This document shows positions 1 to 12,062 of a DNA stretch of 64,000 nt, piece after piece. A program made the translations under genes and the position numbers. The stretch is from Rhabdophis nuchalis (Eukaryota > Chordata > Lepidosauria > Squamata > Natricidae). Where the stretch lies: contig CM077647.1 in the NCBI GenBank assembly GCA_039707465.1, positions 116,686,610-116,750,609 on the forward strand. Reading direction: 5' to 3'. The notes beneath the pieces are model-generated. The model searched no databases. It was not told the origin of the DNA and saw nothing but the letters and a program-made list of their open reading frames with translations. Positions within the stretch are counted from its first letter, which is position 1. Each line of letters begins with the position of its first letter.

Positions 1-2136
1 ACTCCCCAAACATTGCCATGCTTTCCATATGGAAGGGACAGGTGTTATCTGGAACAACATATATCAGGAGGGAAAAAGAGAAAAAGCAAGGATTGAAATA
101 AACCGGAATTCAATCACTGATCAACTTTTTAAAAAAGAAATAAGTCAAAAAGTGAAAGTTAACATTCCGACATGCTTAGAAAATGAAATGCTTAATAGGG
201 AGGTGGATATACCCAGTGATTTTTCAATCACTTCAAGAGAGAATTGAAATCTTCAAGGTTACCTTTCCCCAGTGGCTCCATAATTGTCCAAAAGTCACTT
301 AGGAATGACCTAAGTGCTCCCATACAAAACTAGAGAGCAGCACTGTCAAAGAACCAGCTTTAGCAGTGAAATCAGAAGATCATTGGTAAGAGAAAAAAGA
401 AAACCTTACCAAGCAGCAGCCATCTTGAAAGGAGGGGGATAAATAAATAAAATTATTGTTTTTTAATTACTTTTTATTTACAAGAACTGATTTTAAGTCC
501 CAGTTCAAATTCCAGAATATTTTGCTGAAATCTGTAGCAAACTGAATTCCATGCTTAGACTACATGTTTCATAATTGAGAATGCAAATGTCCTCTGAAGA
601 CAAAATCCCCATTTAATCTTACTCTCCATAAAATGTCACATTTTAAAAAAATCTCTTTGATTAAGGGATCAGCTTAGTTCCAATTTCTTTTATTGAAAGA
701 AAGTCTGTTAGATTTATTTCTTCTTATTCCTCTCTTTTTAGTTGTGACCTTTTATCTCCTCTCCATAGCTTGATAAGAATTAAACTATCAATGAGTTAAC
801 TTGATTTCTACTGTCAACAAATGGTAAGAGAAATGGGTGAATGAAATCACAGTAGGAGCATAGTATGACCTAATTGTCATTATCCTTTTAAAAAAAAAAT
901 GTGCCCCAGGTGCTTTTCTTTCTGATGATCTTATTTTTAACTTTTTCTTCCATTCAAAAGTTTCCCCTTTCATGGATGTTTTTTCTATTGCCTTTGCCTT
1001 GCTTTGCACGAACATAGCATGCGATCTCAAGTTGACACATAGGTCTGCTATTGTCGTGTTGAAGTTCTCAGCTTCTTCATATTTTTTCAGTCCCCCCTCC
1101 CCCCTTTTGGGCAAAGGACATTTTTCTAATTAATCAGGTACACAGTGGCTGACAAGGAATGACTGTATTTTTCTCCCTGAATCAGAAGGACTTCCTTCCC
1201 TAAGGCAGATCTTTCCTAATCTCAAAGCTTCCCAAAGTTTCACAGTAACATCGAGACTTAGCTCTGGCTTCCAACAGAAGAAGGAAAGAATAACCTGTAT
1301 GAAAGGGTGTGTCAATTTTCAGAGCCTCAGACTAGCACTCCTTAATTTTTATTATGGGTGTGCCAGCCTTTCCTCAAATTTCAGGTGCATTGGCCAACAT
1401 TAACAGAATGAAGCAAAGGAACTCCTAAAACCTACATCCCTCTTTGATTACCAAAAGAATCAGATCATGTTTCTTAAATTCCCGATCAACATGATAATAT
1501 AAATGAAATTGTTACTAATTAATGTGCCGTGCGCATTGGTGTTCTACCATTAATTCTATTTTCTGCAAGTTTACTTTTAGCATGTTTAAACAATTTTACA
1601 AATTCTTCTGGTTTAAACTAGGAAAATTTATCCCAAATTTAAAATAAACAAAATAAACAATTGACTAGCCTTTTGGAGCCATTGGGCATAATTAACATAT
1701 TTGGAAAGCACTTTGAGTTGGTAACTTTAAGGAAGTAGGCCGCTCTAGGGGAAGGTTTCTCCATTAACACAATGGCTTACAGAGTGAATGCACCTAGTTG
1801 CAAAATATTCATTTACCAGAAGTCAAGGAGGTGGCTTCTAAAACTATCTATGAAGTAAATGTGAAATCTAGAAGTATGCATGGGAATAGGAAAGAAGACT
1901 AGTGCTTTGCTGGCAATGTGCCAGCTTCATTTTAATATTTTGACATTAAAGTAATATCCAAAATATATGTAAAATAGGTGGCAAAGAGCCTGTTAAATAA
2001 AAAGATCTGCAGGAATCAAATTGGGAAAACTAGCAGTAGACAATATTGATTTATATGATGAGACAACATGACAGAAAAGTATGTTCAGAATATGTTTTCT
2101 TTCTATTTATGCCAACTTCTGAAACTCCAACCTACT
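1..2136. other. Unassigned AT-rich sequence
   Basis: I see no recognisable gene, repeat family or RNA gene here. The open frames are short, lack family motifs and are typical of AT-rich non-coding DNA. It may be unique intergenic or intronic sequence, or repeats too old to recognise by eye. Confidence 0.6.
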
Positions 2137-2144
2137 AATATCTT

Positions 2145-2296
2145 CAGTGGTTGGTTTCAATTTTTTTACTACCAGTCCCGCGGGTGTGTGACACTTCTGT
2201 GCATGTGCAGAAGTGTCTGGACCGGTGGCGGAGCCTCTCGTTGCCACCACTATTGGTTTGCCCAATCCAGGTTGAACTGGCAGAAACCCATCTCTG
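2145..2296. mobile_element. hAT-type MITE (CAGTGGTTGGTTTC family), diverged
   Basis: The left end reads CAGTGGTTGGTTTC and the right end reads GAAACCCATCTCTG, an imperfect terminal inverted repeat. The same end sequences occur in the better-preserved MITE at 26774-27183. The interior is GC-rich with a small inverted repeat around the words CACTTCTGTG and CAGAAGTGTC. The flanking 8-mers do not match convincingly, so the insertion is old or its edge is eroded. It has no coding capacity. Confidence 0.55.
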
Positions 2297-2439
2297 GACA
2301 ACTTTCTTTTTCACTCTCTAATGTGCGCCAAAGCTATTCGTTGTTTCATAGGAAAGAATGGTACCAAGTGTTATTGTATTCTTTTATTTATAGTAAGAAT
2401 TATTATATCCTCTTGTTGAATTGGTTGGATGGTGTCATC

Positions 2440-2549
2440 AACACAATGAACCTGAATTTAGGCAGACTCTGGGAAACAGGGGGCATACTATGGTCCACGG
2501 GGTCACAAAGAGTCAGACACAACTTAGCAACTGAACAACAACAGCACTT
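2440..2549 (+). mobile_element. BovB (RTE-clade) LINE 3' tail
   Basis: The stretch has the diagnostic BovB 3' end: a GGTCCACGGGGTCACAAAGA-type segment, AGTCAGACACAAC, then ACTGAACAACAACA. The same tail is shared by BovB LINEs and the SINEs they mobilise in squamates and ruminants. Only the 3' end is present, consistent with 5' truncation, and no RT sequence is seen upstream. It could also be the tail of a BovB-mobilised SINE. Confidence 0.75.
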
Positions 2550-3040
2550 GTGTGATTCTTATATTTCCATATGAGAGGTTGTTACTGCATGAAAGCTGCC
2601 TACCTGCCTTGACTATGTGTGGACAAAATGTTCTGAAAACCCATTCCTTCTCTTTATCATGTAAAGCATTTAAAGATATGCATAATTGGAGAACCTCCCC
2701 AATGTGTTTGTCAAATAATAGATGAAACCACTGGTTTTGGTATTGCATGTGGACTTTGTGGAAGGTCAAGAAAAAACATTGCAAGCCAGGAGCATGGCTT
2801 GGGAACTGCAAGCAGAAAACTTCATAAAAGGTTCAAGCCATGAGGCACTTTTCCTTCCAGAGTCTCCCCTTTGTGCTTCAGGTTCGCAACTGTCAGCATT
2901 GATTCTGAGCACTGTTCAATTTACTCAATAAAGTGATGTTTTGTATTTGTATTTATTAGCTTGTCAAACGTGTACAAGATAGCAGGTATAAATATAAATA
3001 GGAATATAAATGAAAGAAATGAATACAAATAGATGGGGAG
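2550..3040. other. Unassigned sequence
   Basis: No gene or repeat family was recognised. The short open frames on both strands show no family motifs. Confidence 0.5.
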
Positions 3041-3044
3041 TGTT

Positions 3045-3315
3045 GTGGTCCTCTGGCAGCCTGTGGAGTTGGAGCAGAGTCGGACAGCAAGCTTAGACCA
3101 TATTGCAGGAGGCGCAGTTCCAGATTGTCCAAGCCCAAAATTTTGAGCCTGATTGCATAAGGAATTCTATTGTGAGTAGAGGCATGGAGTGAAGTACTTC
3201 TGGACCTGCTCAATCGTATTAATGTTCAATGTACAGTGTGGATTCTAGGCAGATGAGCTGTATTCAAGAATTGATCTGGCAAAGGCTTTGTATGCCTTAC
3301 AATGTTACCGGGGAA
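3045..3315 (-). pseudogene. Decayed LINE ORF2 C-terminal fragment
   Basis: On the minus strand the translation contains a RIPYAIRLKILGLDNLELRLLQYGL-like stretch. It resembles the segment after the RT domain in CR1/Jockey-superfamily LINEs (R-IPY-RLK-LGL--LE-RRL-YDL). Nothing else of the RT is readable, and stops and frame changes surround it. The exact clade (CR1, L2 or another) cannot be set from this piece. Confidence 0.5.
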
Positions 3316-3319
3316 GAGC

Positions 3320-4730
3320 TTTGCAAAATTAGGTTAACAACTCTTAATTTTTTTTGTTTTGCTGTACAATCATTTCTTTTTCCTCATCTTCCTCAAGCCA
3401 CCTGTATTATATTTTAAGGATGTGTCTCTCAGCCATAACATTAAGATGTAGGGACAAGAATTCTGGGAATTGAAATCCTGAGATTTTAAAGCTGGTAAGG
3501 TTGAGAGGCAGGGGTTTAAGGAATGGATTTTTATTTTTACACCCTGATCAAACTTCCTTTTAGTAGAAGTGTGGAAGAGAATTAATGGATCAATTCCTTC
3601 TTCCCCCCCATCCCCTCCTTCAATAAATGCATTACTACCTTTTTTTTTGAATATTTGGAAAAAATTTCCAGTTTGAATTAATGAAATAATTTTATTATGC
3701 AAACTCAGAGAATCCCAAAGTTATGCTGCAATCAGTCTTTGGTTTGGCCAAAATTTGCTGACCTAACTAATGGACAAAAGACCATCAAGTTTGGCATGAG
3801 GAAGGGACCGGCTATTGATGATAACTACTCATAGTCAATGATACAATATATGTTCATAGCCACTTTACATTCAAATCTATACTGTAACCCAATTCTCATA
3901 CATTTGGTATGCATACCGTGTGAGCCATAATTGCAAATTTATGTATCATCTTAAGCAATTCTCTTTTCAATATAATTATGTTTGATTTTCAGCATGATTC
4001 AGGATATGTCTAATTGTAGTTTTTATACCTACCAAAAAATGTTGGATACTCAGGCTTCCTCAAGAATCGCAATTAAGAATTCTGGAAAAAAATATTTTTT
4101 CCATTCTCCTACAGAGAGTTCTATACATAGAAACATATGAGAATATGTCAGGATTCCCTGTAAGAATCCTGCCTTTTTTCACCCAAGTTATATTAATTAT
4201 AACCAATCCTCATTTCTTTAACCTAGAGAAATGTATGAGAAAAATTGATTCATTAAATCCTTTGATTTATTGAATTAGCTGCATAATTTTTTCAGTCATG
4301 CCAATATATTAAAATATCTATCTTCATAATGTTTAAAACACTTCTTTCTATTTATTCCCATATTAAAAGAAACATAAATTGTGGAATAGCTTGCCACCCT
4401 GTAGATACATTTAGGTAACATGAACTTTTAACAGAAACTTGCAGGCAAATTTGCCCTGCATCTGTCAAATAAAATTGCTTGGATTTGCTCGCAGATGGAT
4501 GCTGGCCTTGTTGCAAGTCTGAAGGAAATATCTAGGATGGAATCTTGCCTAGTTATCTGGGAATTGTTTGTACTTGTTGGATGTGAAGAAATGGACAGGA
4601 TCCTTAGAACTATGAGCTTTTTGCTCTTCAGATCCAGTCCATCCTGGTTTGTGAAAGTTGTCCAGGGTGTGTATGTGCCATGAGAATTTGCCCTAACAGT
4701 GATTAGTTCTTCTTTGAGTGAAGCAATTCT
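3320..4730. other. Unassigned sequence
   Basis: AT-rich sequence with no recognised repeat, gene or RNA. A 62-codon frame at 4495 has no motif and I do not call it. Confidence 0.5.
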
Positions 4731-4734
4731 TTCT

Positions 4735-5165
4735 TTAGTTCTTTAGGAAGCCCTGATTCACCCCCTCCTCAAGAAGTTATCACTAGAATCCTCAATACTG
4801 GACAACTTTGCCCCGTACTCACTCCACACCCCTCTATATATTTTTGATGGAATATGGTTAAGAAGATGTTTGCAAACAACTTCAGAAAACCCTGAAGGAA
4901 GCAGATTAGATACAGATTTAGTCACCTTTCAGACTTGGGTATGGAGTAGAAATGGCACTGATTGTGCTTTTGGGTGGTCTCTGATGTAGGGAGGACAGTG
5001 GTGGTGTGTGCACCCATGTTTTACCTGACTTCTCAGTGCCTTTTGATGTCATTGACCATGGAATTACTCTGATTCTGATTCAGGGAATTGAGATTGAGTG
5101 GTGTTGTATTGATTCACTTCCTTTCTTTGGGGTCAATTCCAGTAAGTGGTGATTGGGAAAGAAAC
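4735..5165 (+). pseudogene. Ancient L2-clade reverse transcriptase remnant
   Basis: The plus-strand translation is frame-broken but keeps the order of L2-type RT landmarks. EALIHPLLKKLSLES is like KEAMVRPLLKKPSLDP in the intact copy at 43170-45824. Next comes a YGVEMALIVLLGGL-like segment (compare the FQPGHSTETALVALVDDL region), and finally FSVPFDVIDHGITLI (compare LSTAFDTIDHGILL, RT motif A). The many substitutions and stops indicate an old, dead copy. Its full extent is unclear on both sides. Confidence 0.55.
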
Positions 5166-5169
5166 ATCC

Positions 5170-6040
5170 CACCCTCAGCTGCTCCAAGGTGGGGTGTCAT
5201 TATCATGTTAGTAAAAAGATTTATGAAAAGACTAAATAATAATTTAAATTTGGCACTGATTCTTACTAACCTCAGTGTCATGGGTCACATATATTATTTA
5301 AAATTCCATTTTCTTTGCTATATGAATTACTCTATTTTGTTAAGAATTGCAAGATCTTCATTCAACAATAGAATGCTGATTTTCTTTCTTTTTAGAGTAT
5401 CTAGAAAACAATTTAAGTATGATCATTTGTTCCCCCTTGAATTAGCAAACTGAATGAAAAGTGATAGCCCTCGGACTATTGCTTTTTTTAAAAAACAACA
5501 ATAACATAATTTGCTCTGCAAAATTCTAAGTGCATTGAAGATTAGTTTGGAATTCCAAAAATGTTTTAACTACTGAATCACTAAATATGACTGAGAGTCT
5601 GGCTTAGTTTCAAAACTAATGTCGCTCTACTGCACAGATCAATATTCTGCTCAGTTTTTAGCTTTGCTTTAAAAAATATCATATTTTTAATATTACCATA
5701 ACATTACAATATTTAAAATTCTATCAAGTCTTCCATAGTATGTCTCAACTTCCTTTGGACAGTTGAGACACACTATGCCTCCCACTTCCTAAAGCCTTAA
5801 ACTGTCTGATTGCTCTGCATAAGGGGAATGATCACCTCCTTTCATTATGATGGACACTTTTCAGATAGTAATCTGAGATTTGGCTTGAGGCGAGTGCATT
5901 ACAGAAGGCAGGCTGTGCAAATGTGGTGCTTAGTAAAGTTTACTAAACAATTGTAATAGAACAGGCAATCTTAGATAATTGAGAAGAGGCTGCTGGGCAT
6001 AACTTTTTTTACAAGCTTCTGCTGAGTGAAATTTTATATT
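5170..6040. other. Unassigned AT-rich sequence
   Basis: No gene or repeat family was recognised. A 121-codon frame beginning in the L2 remnant runs through this AT-rich stretch without any motif. Confidence 0.5.
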
Positions 6041-6042
<2 letters not shown>

Positions 6043-6099
<57 letters not shown>

Positions 6100-6145
6100 A
6101 TATTATACACACAGAACACACACAGAGAGAGACACACAACCATCT
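6043..6145. repeat. Compound (CT)n(CA)n microsatellite
   Basis: About 16 CT units run directly into about 13 CA units ending near 6100, followed by an impure CA/GA tail. It is a likely length-polymorphic locus. Confidence 0.95.
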
Positions 6146-6149
6146 TTCT

Positions 6150-9100
6150 GCTTCCAGTGCCAAGTATTTCCCAAGGCTACCCAACAAACTCATTTATTTT
6201 ATATTTGACATATCTGGAAATTCAAGATTGCGTCCTCCTATCTGAATTTATCTATTCAGGATAGTCTCCCCTGTAATCATTCCCCACTTTTGTGAAGTGA
6301 TGGGAATGGAAACCAGGAGCCCCTGTCACACAGCTGCTATTGGGGCCTTATGGAATACCTTCCCCTTAGAATTCAGGGCTATTCCTTCTAACTCCTCCTG
6401 AAAGCTACTGAAGCAGAACTATTTACAAACTATCTACATTCAGTTTATTTAAGCTTTGCTTTATTATCTTGATTTTTTTTTTAAAAATTATTGTAAGATA
6501 TTTCTCATTGTTTTGGATGAGAGATGTATTTTTTCTTATTTGTTAAATTTTTATCTATATATCTAAAAGTATACAGTTTAATTTTAAAATAATAGTTAAT
6601 TGTATCATTGATTACATTTATATATATGAGTTTTTTAAAGAGAAATGTTAATTATAGTCTGTTTCAAGTTTAAATTAAAAATGTAAATAAAAATAAATTT
6701 TCCAAAGACCATTTATTGAAATAATTTTTTCATGACAACTTTATTTCACTTTGAATTCTCATTTTGTTTTAACAAAATATTGATATTATCATTTAGTTTT
6801 GTTACCATTATTATTATTTTAAAAAATCACTGCCATTGTATATTCTTGTCTCATTATATCTTAGACTAGCTGTTGGTTGTTTAAATGGAAGTTAAAGCTT
6901 ACCATGAATTTTTTTAGCAAGATTATTATATGCCCAAAGATGGAACTCTGAAAGAGTCTGAAATACCTACAATGCAGGAATGATTGGTCAAAAGGAATAT
7001 TTGCAGAAATTTGCGAAAAAACCAGATTTCTTGTTTAAAGAAAAGATGGAAAAGTTTGTATGGGCTTTTTTGTTTGAAAATGGCAAAAAAATGAAGTTGT
7101 GATTTATGGGTTTGATTATCAGAAAGGATAGAATAGAAAGTCCTAATGTAACTTTTGAGAAAGAATAAAATATAAATGTATTTATAACTACTGTAAAGAA
7201 GATAGAAGCAACGTATTTATATCTGTTAACGTTTTTCTCTTTTTCTCTCTCTTTTTTTCTTATTTACTTATCTTATTTTGCTTTCTGTTCTTTTTTCTTT
7301 ATATCTGTATTGTTTTGGCTTTGGTAAAAACCCACTGAAATACAAGTTAATTGAAAAAAACCTTACCATGGAATTTTTAACTGTTATAAATCTGAGCAAC
7401 CCCCTTTTTGGAGATTGTGGTTATATTAACTACAGGAATACCAAAAAGACCTCTCTCAGCATCAGATGTATTGAAGTTTAATCCTATACACCCAAGCCTC
7501 TTTATGTTTGAACCTGTTGCTCTCCTGATGTTGAAAGCCAAGTTCCTCAAATTCCCATCGAACATAGCCAAGAAATATATTCCTAACATGTCTGGGGAAA
7601 CTGGCCCTTCCACAAAGAACGTGTTCTTGCTCCCCACCATCATCACCTCAGAGAGTAGGTGTGGAGACAAAAGATATTCTTTTCTGCTGAAATTTAGCTA
7701 CATCAACCCAAAAGAGGTGTGCCCTGAACTACTGTTTTGCTCGTTTTAGAAAAGGCAGTGCTAATGGTTCTATTTAGCTGGGGCCTGTTGCTGCTACGTA
7801 TGTATTGATGATTTCATGGTTTTGTATGCTTTTTATGTACTTTATATATTAAATGGTATCCACTGTTGTTTCTAAGTTGCAGAGCAGTTACGGCTCTTCT
7901 CCACAGAAGCAAGTAAATAAGTAATAAAACACGTGTATAACCTTCCCCCTGGTTTATCGCGTGTACTACTGCTAAAGCACAGGAAATGATGCCCCACAAG
8001 GCAGTGATTGCACAGAACATCACAAGAAACGCTCTGCAGAGTAATGCTTATGACGCACGTGGTGGTGTAGAAAAGCTTCAAGACGCTGAGCTTGTTAACC
8101 TAAGCTGATGACAAGACAGGAAGATAAAAGGTGATTCAGCAAATTATCTTCAGCTTGCCAATGTGGTTTTTTTTTCTTTCAAAACAAGTGTTTTCAAGAT
8201 TTATGCTCTGTATTTTGAAACTGATCACGCTGTCATTTTCTTTTCCACACTACATATTTCATTCAGGTTGCTTTTTGAATATATTTCCTTCCTATATAAG
8301 GCACCTAGTATCATTACCCTACTTGGAAGAAGGAGAAGGGCAACATAAAGGAGAAATGGAGAGACTTCTTAAAAAATCCTCCTCATGCCATTTAACATTT
8401 GAAAACCAACCCTAAACTGCCTCCATAATGGGGGGGGGGGGGGGAATTGGTGTCTTCAGAAGAGTTATTTTCTTTCCCTATGTGGAGTTTTTGTAATTAA
8501 TCCTTAAAGGCTCCAATAAAACTAAGGATAGTATTTTATAGTTGGGAATATAATTGTAAGGCCATCCAGTAACACATAAGTGAGATGGGCAGCTATAGAA
8601 ATGGAAGTAAATAAATGTTTGTGGGGGGGGGGGAATCAGTTTAAGATTATCTTCAGTACTGTTGTTCTATATGAGCCCTTGAAGACAAATTATTCTCACG
8701 AGTGGTCTATAATTCAGCTAGGTACTTGTCTTTTGCCATATGAGTCTAGACTCCATTGTCAAGAGTGGATGCTGCAGTTTAAAACATTCTACACAGTTAG
8801 GATATTACAAAGAAAAGGGGATTTTGAACAAGTGTCCAAGGGGCATGATTTATTATAAGCGCTCAGTAATTCAAACCAAGGCAATGCTCACAAAGTGGGG
8901 AAATGAGATTTCATTTGAAGAAGATCAACCAAAAGAGAATTTGTGGAGATTTATTTATCAGGTATTGCTTGGACTATTTAATGCTGTTCTGATCAAGGAT
9001 GCTTGGATATGATGTGCTTTTTCATAAGATCAAAGCGCTTCCATTTTTTGGAGGGGGGTATGTAGAGAAGTCATATTTATTGTGTTTTTCTGGTACTACT

Positions 9101-9325
9101 TTTCCTAATAATAGTTTGAATTATTACGACATAAATTCCAGGAACAAGACTGAAAATCATCAGAAGAATGGACTTGCCTGTTTATTTCTTCTGTACCTAG
9201 CAATGATTATAGGAAAACCAGCCTGCAATAAGATCCTGAAAGAGGAAGGCCTTAATGCTTAGAATTACTTTAATTTTAAGAATTTTAACTTAAATTCTTT
9301 AATTTAAAGAGCCTGACCTTGTTTG
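6150..9325. other. Unassigned AT-rich sequence with two poly-G runs
   Basis: No recognised gene or repeat. Poly-G runs lie near 8430-8445 and 8622-8632. Between about 7377 and 7749 both strands have overlapping open frames (97 codons minus, 113 codons plus) in a slightly less AT-rich patch. Neither shows a family motif, so I do not call a gene. Confidence 0.5.
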
Positions 9326-9326
9326 C

Positions 9327-9424
9327 CCAGGAGGTGAGGAGAGTTTTCCCACTTCCTTTCTGAGGTTAATATTAGTCATAATATTAACCTCAAGAAGGAA
9401 GTGAAAACTCTCCTCAGCCCTGGG
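9327..9424. repeat. Imperfect palindromic element (MITE-like)
   Basis: The left arm (GCCCAGGAGGTGAGGAGAG, then CACTTCCTTTCTGAGGTTAA) is mirrored by a right arm (TTAACCTCAAGAAGGAAGTG, then CTCTCCTCAGCCCTGGG). The arms are about 45 bp around a short TAT-rich loop. The fold is clear but the element family is not. It has no coding capacity. Confidence 0.65.
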
Positions 9425-9549
9425 CAATTAGCACATTCTTCATGCAATCTAGTTGGGAGGAAGAATTCCATTTTTGCCAAAGCTGAGGTTCTGCTGGAGC
9501 TATGATTTCATGAAAAAGAAAAGCATCCAAGGCATGTCCTTGAAATTGC

Positions 9550-11178
9550 CATAATAATATAATAATAATATTTAATTTATAGACCGCTTCCTCTCCCCAA
9601 AGGGACTCGGAGCAGTGCACAGGGGAATTAAAAAATACAGACATAAAAATACATAAATAGATAAAATAGAAAATTAAACAATTTATCCCTGCGCTAAAAA
9701 CCCACAATACTAAAAAGCTAAACCCCTAAAAACCCAATTAATAAACGGAGGACTAACCAAGGCCAGCCAGGCAAAAAAAGTGTGTTTTCAGTTTTTGACG
9801 GAAGGAGCGGAGGTCCGTCGTTGTTCTAATTTCAGGGGGAAGGTCGTTCCAGAGGGTTGGGCCCGCCACAGAGAAGGCCCTTCCCCTGGGCGTCGCCCGC
9901 TGGCATAGCCTAGTGGATGGCACCCGGAGAAGTCCCTCTCTGTGGGAGCGAATCAGCCGCAGGGATGTATGTGGCAGAATCCAATCCCGCAGATAGCTAG
10001 GTCCCGAGCCATGGAGCGCTTTAAAGATGACGCCCTGGGTCCTCTGTGGAGAAGGGCGGGATATAAATATAAATAAATGAAATGATGACTAACACCTTGA
10101 AGCGCACCCGAAAGACGACAGGCAGCCAATGCAGCTCGCGCAAGAGCGGTGTTACGTGGGCAAACCTCGAGGTTCCCATAATTGCTCGCGCGGCTGCATT
10201 CTGGACAAGCTGAAGTCTTCAGGTGCACCTCAAGGTGAGCCCCATGTAGAGGGAATTGCAGTAGTCCAGTCGGGATGTCATGAGGGCATGAGTGACTGTG
10301 CATAGGGCATCCCGATCCAATAGGGGACGCAACTGGCATACCAGGTGAACCTGGTAGAATGCCCTCCTGGCCATGGCTGTCACTTGATCTTCCATGGACA
10401 GCCAGGTATCCAGGAGGACGCCCAGGTTGCGTGCCCCATCCACAGGGGTAAGATGTTCGTCCCCTATGGCCAGTGATGGAGTCAACTGGTTGTACCGGGT
10501 TGCTGGAAACCACAGCCACTCGGTCTTGGACGGGTTGAGTCTGAGTCTGTTACTTCCCATCCAGGCCCGCACGGCTTCCAGGCACTGGCACATCACCTCT
10601 ACGGCATCGTTGGGATGGTTTGGGGTAGATATATACAGCTGCGTATCATCAGCGTAGAGATGGTACTCTACCCCAAAACCACGGATGATCTCGCCCAGCG
10701 GCTTCATATATGTGTTGAACAGGCGAGGCGAGAGGACCGACCCCTGAGGCACCCCAGAAGTGAGGGGTCTCGAGGTCGACCTCTGCTCTCCTGCCAACAC
10801 AAATTGCGATCGACCGGAGAGGTAGGAGGAGAACCACCGTAATACGGTACCCCTCACCCCCAACCCCTCCAGCCGATGCAATAGGATACCATGGTCGATG
10901 GTATCAAAAGCCGCTGAGAGGTCTAATAGGACCAGGATGGAGGAACAACCCCCATCTCTGGCCCTCCAGAGATCATCCACCAACGTGACCAATGCCGTCT
11001 CAGTGCTGTGCCCGGGTCGGAAGCCAGACTGGCACGGGTCCAGATAATCAACTTCCTCCAGATGACGGGGAAACTATTGTGCCACCACACTCTCTACAAC
11101 CTTAGCCAAAAGGGAAGGTTGGAGACCGGACGGTAATTAACCAACAATGCTGGGTCTAGAGAGGGCTTCTTCAGGAAC
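9550..11178 (-). mobile_element. 5'-truncated L2-clade LINE, minus strand
   Basis: A non-LTR retrotransposon fragment holding the C-terminal half of the endonuclease/RT protein and the 3' UTR. The minus-strand frame at 10219-10992 shows RT landmarks in order: LLDLSAAFDTIDHGILL (motif A), GVPQGSVLSP, YADDTQLYIS (catalytic YADD) and LNPSKTEWLWFPA. The post-RT domain then continues in broken frames to LAGLG-type ends near 9780. The 3' end is an A/T-rich trinucleotide tail (ATAATA in plus orientation), typical of L2/CR1-group LINEs, which lack poly(A). It is interrupted near 10032-10083 by a roughly 50-bp foreign LINE tail. It is close to the copy at 41721-46027. Confidence 0.85.
10032..10083 (+). 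mobile_element. About 50-bp LINE 3'-end insertion inside an L2 copy
   Basis: The uninterrupted L2 copies read AAAGATGAT-GACTAACACC across this point. Here about 50 bp is inserted, reading CCCTGGGTCCTCTGTGGAGA and ending in GGGATATAAATATAAATAAA. That matches the 3' terminal style of an L2-group LINE (…GGGATATAAA…(TAAA)n). Short ATGA/GATGAC repeats flank it. It looks like an extremely 5'-truncated retrotransposition event. Confidence 0.65.
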
Positions 11179-11179
11179 A

Positions 11180-11600
11180 TCTAATTTGCCATCACATCTA
11201 ATTTGCCCCATTGCAAATTACTACTAGAAAAATTGAATTCCCAGCCTGTTATGAAGTCTTTTAAATAAGAAAAATAACCAAGGTTAATAGGATTAGTTGT
11301 GGTATTTAAATACCAAATATATACATCATCTTATCAAAATAAATAAACATTATAAAAGGTATTTCCCAAATATACCTTTATACTTTTACAGGAACCCTTT
11401 AAGGTTCCTGTAAAAAGTTGGCTTGTTGTGAAGTCTATTAAAATCAATTTAGTTGCAAGGGGAATTCACTTATTACATTTTGAAATATATAGCCTCTCAC
11501 ACCAAAAAGCCAGAAGGTCTAAACTCAGCGACCTTGATTATCATAGTTCCTTTCAACATCTGCAGCAAATATTGGTTCATCTTTTTTGTTCAAGGAACTG
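11180..11600. other. Unassigned AT-rich sequence
   Basis: No recognised feature. A short local inverted repeat around 11392-11415 (AGGAACC…GGTTCCT) is visible. Confidence 0.45.
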
Positions 11601-11639
11601 CACTTCAAAAACATGTGGTTTTTTTCTTCTTCTTCTTCT

Positions 11640-11745
11640 TCAAAAGGCAACTGGACTGTTTTTTCCTTGAGGAGGAAGAAGAAAACTTTATGTTTCTCAC
11701 CCAAGAAGCTTCATCAGTTCTGATGGTGGGTAGTGGCACTTGAGA
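11640..11745. mobile_element. Fragment of a snake foldback/MITE family (AACTGGACT…)
   Basis: The words GGCAACTGGACTG, CTCACCCAAGAAGCTTCATC and AGTTCTGATGGTGGG also occur, as variants, at 30497-30590 and 39139-39315. This marks an interspersed non-coding family. The copy continues into the adjacent minisatellite. Confidence 0.5.
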
Positions 11746-11746
11746 C

Positions 11747-11930
11747 TGGATGGTGTGAGGGGATGGAAGGATAGGTTCTGACAGGATGGTGTGAGGGGAT
11801 GGAAGGATAGGTTCTGACAGGATGGTGTGAGGGGATGGAAGGATAGGTTCTGACAGGATGGTGTGAGGGGATGGAAGGATAGGTTCTGACAGGATGGTGT
11901 GAGGATGGAAGGATAGGCTCTGACAGGATG
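11747..11930. repeat. 36-bp minisatellite, about five copies
   Basis: Tandem units of 36 bp begin GATGGTGTGAGGGGATGGAA and end in TTCTGACAG. The last unit is about 3 bp shorter. Because 36 is divisible by three, the minus strand stays open and gives a repeated 12-residue word (HPVRTYPSIPSH). That is a by-product of period length and not evidence of a gene. Confidence 0.9.
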
Positions 11931-12062
11931 GGGGGAGGGGGAAGGGAAAGCCATCTGGTCATTAGATTCTCCCAGGTAGGTCTTGGGGCCATTTGAGGGT
12001 TTATCTGTGCCCTCAGGGCCACCTGAATCAGAGTGCAATTGGTTGCGGAATCTTCTGGGAAC

